Assembly: GCF_000829415.1 (NCBI RefSeq) | Contig: NZ_AP014637.1 | Location: 62,001 to 126,000, forward strand | From: Pseudomonas sp. StFLB209 | GTDB taxonomy: Bacteria; Pseudomonadota; Gammaproteobacteria; Pseudomonadales; Pseudomonadaceae | Reading direction: 5' to 3' | DNA: 64,000 nucleotides | Shown here: piece by piece, positions 34,729-44,600 of the stretch | Layout of the letters: the number at the start of each line of letters is the position of its first letter | Position numbering within the stretch: the first letter of the stretch is position 1 | Position numbers and translations under genes: made by a program | Notes under the pieces: generated by a model | Database searches by the model: none | What the model was told of the DNA's origin: nothing | What the model saw: the letters and a program-made list of their open reading frames with translations, nothing else

Positions 34729-37145
34729 CCCTGCGCGTCTCCTATCAGTTCCACCACAACATCAAGCAAGGCGTCGTCATGGAAACTGGCTTTGGCCAGG
34801 TAATAATCAGCCCCGGCATCCAGCCCCCGACGGCGATCTTCCTCACGGTCCTTGTAGGAGACCACCATCACAGGCAGAGATTGCAGCCGGGTATCACGGC
34901 GCACCAGCGTAACCAGCTCGATACCGTCCATGCGCGGCATGTCGATATCGGTAATCAGCAGGTCAAAGTCTTCGGCGCGCAAGGCGTTCCAGCCATCCAT
35001 GCCATCGACCGCCACGGCCACTTCATAACCGCGACTGACCAGTAACTTGCGCTCCAGCTCACGTACCGTCAACGAGTCATCGACGACCAGAACCCGTTTG
35101 CGGGTCACATTGCCATTATGGCGGTTCTGGCGATCAACGCGCTCCAGTCTTCCGGTATTCAGGAGTTTTTCCACCGAGCGCAGCAAATCTTCGACATCGA
35201 TGATCAAGACCACCGAGCCGTCGTCCAGCAATGCACCGGCCGAGACATCCTGAACCTTGCCCAGGCGCGCATCCAGCGGCATGACCACCAGGGTCCGCTC
35301 ACCGATAAAACGCTCGACCGCCACGCCATACACCGCGTCACGCTCGCGGATCACCACCACCTTGAGATTGTCCTGGGCATTGGCGCTCGGTGGCCGGTTG
35401 AGCAACTGGCTGGCCGCAACCAGGCCAACGTGGCGGCCTTCATGCCAGAAGTGCTGGCGGCCTTCCAGTTGCACGATGTCCTCGGCTTCGAGGTCACGCA
35501 TGCGCTCGATGTGCGCCAATGGGAAGGCATAGGCTTCGCCGCCGACATCCACCACCAGGCTGCGCACCACCGATAAGGTCAGCGGCACTTCGATCCGAAA
35601 GCGACTGCCCTGCCCGGCCTGCTGCTCCAGCGTCACGGCACCGTGCAACTGGCGCACCATATGCTGCACCGCGTCCAGGCCCACGCCGCGCCCGGAAATC
35701 TGGGTGACCTTGTCGCGCATGCTGAAGCCAGGCAGGAACAGGAAACTCAGCAGCTCTTCTTCGCTCATCTGCGCCGCCGTTTCAGCCGGCGAGAGCTTGC
35801 GGGCGACGATGGCATTGCGCAGCTTTTCGAGGTCGACACCACCGCCGTCGTCGGTGAGCTCGACCACCAACATGCCCGCCTGGTGAGAGGCGCGCAGGCG
35901 AATCGAACCTTCGCTGTCCTTACCCAGCGCCTGACGTCGCTCCGGCGATTCAATACCGTGATCGACCGCGTTGCGCAGCAAGTGAGTCAGCGGCGCCTCA
36001 AGCTTTTCCAGCACTTCACGGTCGACCTGGGTCTTTTCGCCATCGATATCCAGGCGCACCGGTTTGCCGAGTTCACGGCCCAGGTCGCGGACCATCCGCG
36101 CCTGGCCACCCAGCACATCGGCAAACGGCCGCATCCGGCAGGCCAGGGCGCTGTCATACAGCGACTGGGCACGCTGCGCAGACTGCCAGCCGAACTCATC
36201 GAGCTCTGCCGCCTGCTCAATCAGCATGTTCTGAGCCTGCGACAGCAATTGTCGCGCGTCCTCCAGTGCCTTGTGCGCCTCGGGGCTGATCTGGCTCTGG
36301 TCGAGACTGGCCTCAAGCACCTGCAACGCCCGGTCACTGCCCAACTGCAGACGTTTGAGGCGCTGCATGCCGGTCAACAGGGGTTTGATACGCTGACTTT
36401 CGACCAGCGACTTGCTGGACAGATCAAGCAACCCGTTGAGGCGCTCGGCAGTGACGCGCAATACCCGCTCGCCACCCTCGGCGACCCGTCGGTCACGCAA
36501 CGGGCGTGGCGCAGAATCGGCTTGGGCCGTGGCAAGCGGCCCGCTGTCGACATCGACAACAGGCTCGACAGGCGCGGCAGGCGGCTGGGGGGCCGGCGCT
36601 GGCGCTTCGGCGGCCAGCAACGCCGACAAGTCGGCCTGAGCCTCGGGCGACAGTCCCAACACCAATGAGTCAGGCAAGCCGGGCCCGGCCAGCGCCGCAC
36701 TGTCGGCGGGCGCAGACTCTGGCGGGCGACTGACGCTGCGCCCGCTGCCGACCCCAGAGCTCATCAGCTCATTCATGCGCTGTACATAGGCGTCGACAGC
36801 CGGCTGATCGACGCTGCCATCGCCTGGCGTAGCGATGCGCATCAGCATGTCGGTGCCCGACAGCAACGCATCGATATGCTCCGGCTGCAGCACCAGACGC
36901 CCCTCCTGGCCGGCAACCAGGCAGTCTTCCATGACATGGGCAACGCTGACGCCGAAGTCCACGCCCACGATGCGTGCCGCGCCCTTGAGCGAATGGGCAG
37001 CACGCATACAGGCTTCGAGATGATCGGCCTGGGTCGGGTTACGTTCCAGCTCCAGCAGGCCGGCGCTCAGTACCTGGGTCTGCGCCTCGGCTTCCAGGGT
37101 AAACAGTTCGAACAACGAGGCGTCGCGCATCTGGTCCGGGGTCAT
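34725..37145 (-). CDS. wspE: WspE, CheA-like hybrid histidine kinase
   Basis: Hybrid kinase of 806 residues. Hpt His is in RAAHSLKGAARI (about residue 50). The kinase core has LLRNAVDHGIESPERR and a CheW-like domain follows (VPLTLSVVRSLVV). A C-terminal receiver has Asp in ITDIDMPRMDG. It phosphorylates WspR and WspF on signals from WspA. A proline/alanine-rich linker (about residues 150-215) joins Hpt to the dimerisation region. Overlaps wspD and wspF by 4 nt each. Confidence 0.95.
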   Translation of the reverse strand: MTPDQMRDASLFELFTLEAEAQTQVLSAGLLELERNPTQADHLEACMRAAHSLKGAARIVGVDFGVSVAHVMEDCLVAGQEGRLVLQPEHIDALLSGTDMLMRIATPGDGSVDQPAVDAYVQRMNELMSSGVGSGRSVSRPPESAPADSAALAGPGLPDSLVLGLSPEAQADLSALLAAEAPAPAPQPPAAPVEPVVDVDSGPLATAQADSAPRPLRDRRVAEGGERVLRVTAERLNGLLDLSSKSLVESQRIKPLLTGMQRLKRLQLGSDRALQVLEASLDQSQISPEAHKALEDARQLLSQAQNMLIEQAAELDEFGWQSAQRAQSLYDSALACRMRPFADVLGGQARMVRDLGRELGKPVRLDIDGEKTQVDREVLEKLEAPLTHLLRNAVDHGIESPERRQALGKDSEGSIRLRASHQAGMLVVELTDDGGGVDLEKLRNAIVARKLSPAETAAQMSEEELLSFLFLPGFSMRDKVTQISGRGVGLDAVQHMVRQLHGAVTLEQQAGQGSRFRIEVPLTLSVVRSLVVDVGGEAYAFPLAHIERMRDLEAEDIVQLEGRQHFWHEGRHVGLVAASQLLNRPPSANAQDNLKVVVIRERDAVYGVAVERFIGERTLVVMPLDARLGKVQDVSAGALLDDGSVVLIIDVEDLLRSVEKLLNTGRLERVDRQNRHNGNVTRKRVLVVDDSLTVRELERKLLVSRGYEVAVAVDGMDGWNALRAEDFDLLITDIDMPRMDGIELVTLVRRDTRLQSLPVMVVSYKDREEDRRRGLDAGADYYLAKASFHDDALLDVVVELIGDAQG

Positions 37146-37828
37146 GTCAGGCTCCGATGCACTGCCACCAGCAGCTCTTGTTCATCAAGCAAACGCAGGC
37201 TGCGATCCTTCCAGTGCAGCACACCCCGGGTAAAGCGGGCGTTGGCATGAGTGCCGGAGGCCGACGCCGACTCAAGCAGTGCCTGCTCCATGGCATGAAT
37301 GCCATCGACTTCATCCACCGGCACCACCACCGGACCGCCTTCGGCCGCGACGATGAGCATGCGCGGCATGATCCGGTTATTGGCCGGCGAACAGGCGCCG
37401 GTTTCCAGGCCCAGCAACTCGACCAGCGAGATACACGCCACCAGGGCGCCACGGACATTGGCAACCCCCAGCAATGCCCGCGAACGTTGGTGCGGCAGCG
37501 AATGGATCGCTTGCATCGGCGACACCTCAACCAGGCTGCGGGTGGCCAGGGCCAGCCATTCATCACCCAGGCGAAACACCACTACCGAACGGGTGTTGGC
37601 CCTGCCCTGTTGCTCGGCGCTGCGCGAGCGGTCGTGATAGTCCTGCGCCAGGCTGTAGCGATCGAGCAAGCGCGTCGCCGCTGCCGAATAGACTTCGCAA
37701 TTACGGCAATGGATGTGCCCGGCCAGCAAGGGGCAAGAGCGGTCACCATGAATACCGATGCGATTCCAGCAATCGTCGATGTCCTGACCGTCATCCTGGG
37801 TAAGGCTTGCAAGGCTGACCCCGCTCAT
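37142..37828 (-). CDS. wspD: WspD, CheW-like coupling protein
   Basis: Protein of 228 residues with a CheW domain (about 85-220, VVFRLGDEWLALATRSLVEV, ALLGVANVRGALVACISLVELLG). The N-terminal segment holds a Cys/His cluster (CPLLAGHIHCRNCEVY) that could bind a metal. It links WspA receptors to WspE. Stop and start codons of neighbours overlap. Confidence 0.93.
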   Translation of the reverse strand: MSGVSLASLTQDDGQDIDDCWNRIGIHGDRSCPLLAGHIHCRNCEVYSAAATRLLDRYSLAQDYHDRSRSAEQQGRANTRSVVVFRLGDEWLALATRSLVEVSPMQAIHSLPHQRSRALLGVANVRGALVACISLVELLGLETGACSPANNRIMPRMLIVAAEGGPVVVPVDEVDGIHAMEQALLESASASGTHANARFTRGVLHWKDRSLRLLDEQELLVAVHRSLT

Positions 37829-39132
37829 CAGCTGTTTCCTTGTTTATTGGCGCCACGTGCTGCTCGTTCGAGCAAGCGCCGGGCACCGCTGCTATCGCCT
37901 TGTGCGGCCAGTACAGCAGCCAGTTGCGCCAGGGCTTCGGGGTGCTGGGGTTGCAGATACAACGCTTTGCGGTAATGCTCCTGCGCTTGCTGGACTTTGC
38001 CTTCCACTTCACTGAGCAAGCCCAGCCAGTAGAACACCTGGGCCACCGGCTCGTGCCGGGCCAGATACCGCTGGCAGGCCGCTCGCGCCTCACTGCTTTT
38101 GCCCTCATTGGCCAGGCTGGCAATAGCCGCCAGCTCGGCATCGGGCTGCGCCGCTGCCGGGGCCTGGCTGCCAGATGAGCCAAACGCGCTGCCCGCCACC
38201 CGCGCCGCGGTGCCCGGCGCAAATGGCCGTGGGGTGCTGCTCGGCACGCTGCGTACCGCAGGCTGGACGAGCACCGGCGCCACTGGAGCGGGTGCCGGCA
38301 CCGCCGGGGCACCGAGTACCACCGGCCGCGGATCATCAGCCCGTGCATGGCGAAACGCGAACGACTGCGCAACGTTGATCGAGCGCATGCCGATCTGCGC
38401 CAACAGATTGCCCTCGGCCGGGCCGATAAACAGTACGCCGTCTTCCAGGGTCAGGCGCTTGAGCACCTCGAATACATGAGCCTGGGTCGGCCGGTCAAAG
38501 TAGATCACCAGGTTGCGACAGAACACAAAATCGCAGGCCGGCTGGTTGGCCAGTGCCGGATCAAGCAGGTTGCCGGGTCGAAAATCGACACAGTCACGTA
38601 CCCGCTCAGCCACCTGCCAGCCATCGGCCAGCTGGCTGAAGTAACGTTCACGAAAGCTCAGGTCGGTGCCCCTGAACGAGTTCTTGCCATAGATCGCGCG
38701 CTTGGCGCGCTGGATCGACAACGGGCTGATATCGATCGCATCGACGCGAAACTGCTGCGCCGCCAGGCCTGCGTCAAACAACGCCATGGCGATCGAATAA
38801 GGTTCTTCGCCGGTCGAGCATGGCAGGCTGAGAATACGCAATGGCCGCGCACCCGCCAGTGCCTGGACCCGCGCCAGCGCCAGTTTGCCAAGCGTGGCGA
38901 AAGACTCCGGGTAACGGAAAAACCAGGTTTCAGGAACGATCACCGCTTCGATCAGTGCCTGCTGCTCAGCCGCTGAGGTCTGCAGCAAGGCCCAATAGGC
39001 GTCGCTGTCGGCGGCGCCGGACGAAGTGGTGCGCTGGCGCAATGCCCGCTCGACGATGGCCTCGCCCACGGAGGTGACATCCAGGCCGATGCGCTCTTTG
39101 AGAAACGCGAAGAACCGCGCGTCATTACTCAT
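37828..39132 (-). CDS. wspC: WspC, CheR-like methyltransferase with TPR
   Basis: Protein of 434 residues. A CheR methyltransferase domain (about 1-270, ILSLPCSTGEEPYSIAM SAM site, FVFCRNLVIYF) is joined by an Ala/Pro-rich linker (about 275-325) to C-terminal TPR repeats (YWLGLLSEVEGKVQQAQEHYRKALYLQP). It methylates WspA, opposing WspF. It overlaps wspB by 4 nt and shares one base with wspD. Confidence 0.94.
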   Translation of the reverse strand: MSNDARFFAFLKERIGLDVTSVGEAIVERALRQRTTSSGAADSDAYWALLQTSAAEQQALIEAVIVPETWFFRYPESFATLGKLALARVQALAGARPLRILSLPCSTGEEPYSIAMALFDAGLAAQQFRVDAIDISPLSIQRAKRAIYGKNSFRGTDLSFRERYFSQLADGWQVAERVRDCVDFRPGNLLDPALANQPACDFVFCRNLVIYFDRPTQAHVFEVLKRLTLEDGVLFIGPAEGNLLAQIGMRSINVAQSFAFRHARADDPRPVVLGAPAVPAPAPVAPVLVQPAVRSVPSSTPRPFAPGTAARVAGSAFGSSGSQAPAAAQPDAELAAIASLANEGKSSEARAACQRYLARHEPVAQVFYWLGLLSEVEGKVQQAQEHYRKALYLQPQHPEALAQLAAVLAAQGDSSGARRLLERAARGANKQGNS

Positions 39133-39653
39133 GGCGCATCCTCCAGCAGCTCGATGTCCGGCGCGACCACCGGATACAGCAGTTCGCGCACCGGCTCACT
39201 GAGCAACTCCTCGACGCGGATCCACTGCAACAGCCCCTGCTCATCTTCGCGTACCGGCCCCAGATAGGGCGACAGGCGATTTTCCAGGCCGTACTCCTTG
39301 AACTGCGCAGCCGGACAGCGCAAGGTCTCGGTAGCCTGCTCCAGAATCAGGCCCAGCAACTGCGCCGGGTGCTGATCGTCGTGGCGGTAGTGCACCAGCA
39401 CCATACGGGTGCTGGTGCGGGCGCGGGCCGGAGTGCCAAAACTCAAGGCACTGATATCAATAACCGGGACGATTTCGCCACGGTGGGCGAAGATCCCTGC
39501 CACCCAGGCCGGCGCCTTGGGAATCACCTTGAGTTTCAAGCGTGGCAGTACCTCGGCGATCTCCCGGGCCTGCAGCGCGTAGCGTTCTTCGCCGATGCGA
39601 AACAGCAGAAACAGCGTATCGCGCACGGACCGCTTGGGTGATTGCTCAACCAT
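39129..39653 (-). CDS. wspB: WspB, CheW-like coupling protein
   Basis: Protein of 174 residues consisting of a single CheW domain (LFRIGEERYALQAREIAEVLP, WVAGIFAHRGEIVPVIDISAL). It acts with WspD in the receptor-kinase complex. It starts 9 nt after wspA ends. Confidence 0.94.
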   Translation of the reverse strand: MVEQSPKRSVRDTLFLLFRIGEERYALQAREIAEVLPRLKLKVIPKAPAWVAGIFAHRGEIVPVIDISALSFGTPARARTSTRMVLVHYRHDDQHPAQLLGLILEQATETLRCPAAQFKEYGLENRLSPYLGPVREDEQGLLQWIRVEELLSEPVRELLYPVVAPDIELLEDAP

Positions 39654-39662
39654 GACCGGGTC

Positions 39663-41291
39663 TCAAACCTTGAAACGCGAAACGCCGCTGCGCAGCCCCA
39701 CCGCAACCTGACTCAACTCGTCAATCGCGAAGCTGGCCTGGCGCAGGGACTCGACAGTCTGGCTGCTGGCATCGGCCAGTTGCACCAATGCCTGGTTAAT
39801 CTGCTCGGCACCACTGGCCTGGGCCTGCATGCCGTCGTTGACCATCAGCACGCGTGGCGCCAGCGCCTGGACCTGATGAATGATCTGCGACAGTTGCTCA
39901 CCGACCTGGGTGACCTCAAACATGCCGCGGCGGACTTCTTCGGAAAACTTGTCCATGCCCATGACACCGGCCGAGACCGCCGACTGGATTTCGCGCACCA
40001 TCTGCTCGATATCGTAGGTTGCGACGGCGGTCTGGTCGGCCAGGCGCCGCACCTCGGTCGCCACCACAGCAAAACCGCGGCCATATTCACCGGCCTTTTC
40101 GGCCTCGATGGCCGCATTGAGCGACAGCAGGTTGGTCTGGTCGGCGACCTTGACGATGGTCACCACCACCTGATTGATATTGCCGGCCTTCTCGTTGAGG
40201 ATCGCCAGCTTGGCATTGACCAGGTTGGCCGCGCCCATGACCTGATGCATGGTTTCTTCCATCCGCGCCAGACCTTGCTGGCCGGAGCCGGCCAGCACCG
40301 AAGCCTGGTCGGCGGCCGAAGTCACCTCGTTCATGGTGCGCACCAGGTCCCGTGACGTGGCGGCGATCTCTCGCGACGTCGCGCCAATTTCAGTGGTCGT
40401 GGCTGCGGTTTCGGTCGCGGTGGCCTGTTGCTGCTTGGAAGTGGCGGCGATTTCGGTCACCGAGGTAGTGACCTGCACCGAGGAACGCTGGGCCTGGGCC
40501 ACCAATGCGGTCAGCTCGGTCATCATGTCGTTGAAGCCGGTCTGCACGACATTGAATTCGTCGTTGCGGTCCAGATTCAGGCGCTGGCTGAGGTCACCGG
40601 TGCGCATGACTTCAAGGATGTCGACCAGCCGCTGCATCGGCGCGATGATCGAGCGCATCAGCAGCAAGCCGCAGGCACCGGCCGCGGCAATGGCGATCAA
40701 CAGAGAAATCACCATGCTCACTTTGGCGGTCAGCACGGCGTCGACAATGTTGTCGGTGGCCTGATCGGCCAACTGCTTGTTGGCCACGATAATGTCGTTG
40801 AGCTGCTTGCGCCCCAGCGTCCACACCGGATTGACCTGGTCGTAGAATTCGGCCCTGGCCTTGGCGTATTCACCCCGCTCATAGGCGGCATGGGTTTCCT
40901 TGAGCAGCCGCGAGTAGAGTTCACGCTGGGTTTCGAACTGCTGGAAAGTGGCTTTGTCGGAGTTATCGAAAATCGACTGCTTATAGCCGTCGATTTGCTT
41001 TTGCAGAGCATCTTCGAAGCCCTTGAACTGCTCGCGCTCGGACTGGGTCAGCGGTCGCCCCTGGCCTTCACCGATCAGTTCAAGGGTACGGATATAACTC
41101 TCGCCCCAGGTGCTACGCACCAGGGTGCTGTAATAAACCCCCGGCAACGCGTCCAGGCGAACCACCTCTTCGCTGGACTCGATCTTCAACAAGCGCGAGT
41201 AAGACGCCACCACCATCAACAACATGATCGTGATGATTACGGCAAAACTCGCCAGGATCCGTTGGCGCAAGGTCCAGTTTTTCACAGTCAT
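39663..41291 (-). CDS. wspA: WspA, surface-sensing methyl-accepting protein
   Basis: Chemoreceptor of 542 residues. Transmembrane helices at about 12-30 and 190-210 flank a periplasmic four-helix ligand domain. HAMP is at about 210-263 and the signalling hairpin has the MCP tip ([39 protein letters not shown], here seen near residue 390). It senses surface contact and activates WspE. It is the first gene of wspABCDEFR; the divergent 324-nt gap upstream should contain its promoter. Confidence 0.95.
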   Translation of the reverse strand: MTVKNWTLRQRILASFAVIITIMLLMVVASYSRLLKIESSEEVVRLDALPGVYYSTLVRSTWGESYIRTLELIGEGQGRPLTQSEREQFKGFEDALQKQIDGYKQSIFDNSDKATFQQFETQRELYSRLLKETHAAYERGEYAKARAEFYDQVNPVWTLGRKQLNDIIVANKQLADQATDNIVDAVLTAKVSMVISLLIAIAAAGACGLLLMRSIIAPMQRLVDILEVMRTGDLSQRLNLDRNDEFNVVQTGFNDMMTELTALVAQAQRSSVQVTTSVTEIAATSKQQQATATETAATTTEIGATSREIAATSRDLVRTMNEVTSAADQASVLAGSGQQGLARMEETMHQVMGAANLVNAKLAILNEKAGNINQVVVTIVKVADQTNLLSLNAAIEAEKAGEYGRGFAVVATEVRRLADQTAVATYDIEQMVREIQSAVSAGVMGMDKFSEEVRRGMFEVTQVGEQLSQIIHQVQALAPRVLMVNDGMQAQASGAEQINQALVQLADASSQTVESLRQASFAIDELSQVAVGLRSGVSRFKV

Positions 41292-41615
41292 CCCTCAAGC
41301 GTTCAACACCGGCCGGGCGGTGTTCATGAAGTTGGACCGAACGCCGGCCCAGGCGCGCTGAGTATAGCCCAGCCATTAATCCAGTAGCGCGTCCATGGGC
41401 AAGTAAATAACAACTGCCAGAACAAGCATTTGAGTGTGCCCCCAAGCCGTCGGAAAAATCGCGACAACCGCTCTGCGACGCAGGCTGGCGCCGTCCCTGA
41501 GGCCCATTCAACAGTATTTGGCGGCGCCATGTTTAATAGATAGTTACCACCTTTGGCCCAATACCCTACCCGTAAGCTTTGTTATTTTCTCAACCGCAAC
41601 AAGGCTTGCTTCACT
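41292..41615. other. Divergent intergenic region, wspA and NEL effector
   Basis: This 324-nt gap must hold promoters for both genes. I see no convincing -10/-35 pair, hrp-box or operator. The effector frame is open from a TTG at 41553, but the ATG at 41616 is the likelier start. Confidence 0.4.
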
Positions 41616-44600
41616 ATGGATATCTCTCTTTCTGATGGGCTCCCGACAAGGCTCCAGACGCACCGGGCAATCATCGAACGGCGCACGCCCGCCTGGCTGG
41701 CCAACGCCGGCCCGGACACTCATACAGCGCTGCGCAAGGCCGCCAGCCAGGCACTGAAGCAGCCTTGGCTGACCAAGGCCCGCGACGATACCCCCGCCAT
41801 TGTTGAGCAGTTACAAGCGCTGTACGCTGAACACCATCATCTGCAACAACGTATCGCCCCCAGCCTGCAGCGGCTGGGCACACTTGAAGACTTTTCCGCG
41901 CCGCGCCTGACCCAGGCTATCAAGCAACAGTTCGACCTGGATCTGGATGTGCGCGCGGCGCATTTGTTTCACGCCAGCCACACCCGTACCGAAGACACGT
42001 TCGCTAATGTGGCGAAAGATCCAATTGTCCAAGCCAACAGCGCCTTGCGCGCAGCCATCCGTCCACTGCTTGAAGCCGCTTTGCAAAACTTCCAGGCCGA
42101 AGATACTGTACCGGGTGCAATGGACCGCGATAAGCACTTCAAAGCCGAGGTCTTTGCCAGCCATCAGGTGCTGGGGCCTATCCTGCAAGGCACTCCTGTC
42201 GCCCTGCCGGCCCATGAGTTTGCCGCCTTGTCGAGGCGTCTGGACTTGGGTGGCGAATACCAGAAACACATCGACAGCGTGTTCGACCGGGTAACGATCA
42301 GCGACCTCCAGGCGTTCGAGCGCTCGACACTGTTACTGCAGGTTCACCTGGCGTTGCTCAAGCAACGGATCGATGCGCCTGCGCACACGGCCCTGTTGAA
42401 TCTGCTCCACGGCCGGCCCGATGCCCAACTCAATGGCCAGCAGCTGTACTGCAGTGCCCTGACCCTGTGGGACGTCGAGCTGACCGGGGTCGTGCTGATC
42501 AGTACCGACCGCGACGCCAGCACCAGCGTCCAGCCGGTGATGCTGTACATCCCTGAAGACCCGGTTGCACCGCTGCAACTCCATGCCTCGGCACAAGCGC
42601 TACATAAAGCGCTGCGAGAAAGCCTGTTCAATAAGCGTTATGCAGACTTTTTCAGCGGGCTGCTTCCCGCGCGCCAGCGCAGCCATGTCATGAATACCCT
42701 GTACAAGCACCTGTACCCCAAGGTCAAGAAAGGCCCGTGGTATGGGCAGCGCTGGCTGGAACATGAGGCCGATCACAACGCCCGTCTCAAGCTCGGCGAA
42801 AACCATCTTGCCCAACCGCTATTCGAAACCCTGGTACACCGCAAGCTGACGGTCATCAAGGACGATGCACGATTCAATGGCGTACCCACTGCCGAACAGG
42901 ATCAACGCAGCCATGAGCAGCGCATGGCCTGGTGGCGTGACAAGGCGCTCAACGTTCTGAACATTGCCGCATTTGCCGTGCCGGCCCTGGGCGTGGTCAT
43001 GCTGGGAGTGACCGCGGTTCAGCTATGTTATGAAGTCTATGAAAGTATCGAGAGCTGGGAGCATGACGAGCGCCAGCAGGCTTTGAGCTACTTGCTGGAT
43101 GTCGTGGAAAATATCGCCCTGATGGCGGCCATTGGCAAGCTCGCCGCGCACACTGTCCCGCTGCCCGCCATCGAAGTACCGGCGTTTGTCGAGACATTGA
43201 CGCCGGTGCGGCTGCCCGGCGGCCAGCGGCGTTTATGGAAGCCAGACCTTGCACCGTTTGCCCATGACGTTCTGCTGCCAGCGGAGCTCAAACCGAATGC
43301 GCTGGGGCTGTACGAGCATCAAGGCAAGCAATGGCTGGTACTCGATGAGGGCACCTACTCAGTCAAGGCCGACAGCCACGGCGACTTTGTCATCGAACAT
43401 CCCGATACCGGCCAGCACTTCGAGCCGCCGCTGCGTCACAATGGCGCGGGCGCCTGGCTGCACCCGCTGGATAACCCGCGCCAGATGCACGGCCTGAAAC
43501 TCCTGCGCCGCCTGGGTTATGACACCGCCAGCCTGCCCGATGCCATGGCCCGGCAAGCCCTGCAAGCCAGCAATACCTCTGAAGCGGTGCTGCGCCACGC
43601 CCTGACCGAACTGGGGCGCCCCCCGGCGCTGTTGGTCGACACCATACAGCGCCTGCAACTGGATCGGGAGCTGAGCCAGGCCGGCCAGCCCGAGCTGTTC
43701 GACACTCGCTATCAGGCCCGCCAAGCGTCGCCGGTCGCTGGCGTAGAAGCCTTGCAGCAGGCCTTGCCGTCACGCCTGCCCGCCAGCGTTGCGCAAGAGC
43801 TGTGGAGTCATGCGTCCACCGCGCAACAACAGCAATTGCTCAACGAGCACAAACTGCCAATCCAGTTGGCCGAAGAAGCCCGTCACTATCGTCAGCAGCT
43901 ACGCCTGACACGTGCCTATGAAGGTCTGTACCGGCAATCGTCGCACAACCCTGATACCGACCAACTGATCCTGCACAGCCTGGAGTCACTGGTCGGCTGG
44001 TCCAGCGAACTGCGCCTTGAAATTCGCGATGGGTCATTCAACGGTGCACTGCTCGACAGCGTCGGCCCCGTAGATGCGCCCAAGCGCAAGGTGCTGATCA
44101 AGGAGCAAGGCGGCTATAGCGCTCGCGATGCCCAGGACCGTCACCTCAATGACCGTGCTGACCTGTATGCCTCGATCCTGCATGCCTTGCCCGACGCCGA
44201 GCGCCAGGCATTGGGCATACCGCATACCGGCCAACGCGCGGTGCTGCAACGCCTGATTCAATACCAGCCACTGGCGCGTCATCAATTGCGCCGGGTGTTG
44301 GCAATGCCTGAGATCCGGCCTGGGTTTCGCTCGCCGATGCGCCTGGCCGACGGGCGAATCGGTTATCTGCTCAGCGGCCGGCCAGGCACACACTGGACAG
44401 TCAGCCGCCACTATCTGCTCGACCGGTTGAGCCTGCTGGAGTTCGACATGCTCTGGCCGGATGAAATGCTCCAGCGCCTGCAAGACTTTGGCATGAGCCT
44501 GGAAAGAATTGATGCACGGCTTGACGCGGTGCTCGAAGAGCAACGCCTGTTGCGCGAAAGCCTCGAAACCTGGCGCGGCCTTGAGCCGCTGCAGACGGAG

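Noticed and set aside
41553..41615. Upstream TTG start adding 21 residues to the NEL effector
   Set aside because: No Shine-Dalgarno; the ATG at 41616 gives a start like related proteins.
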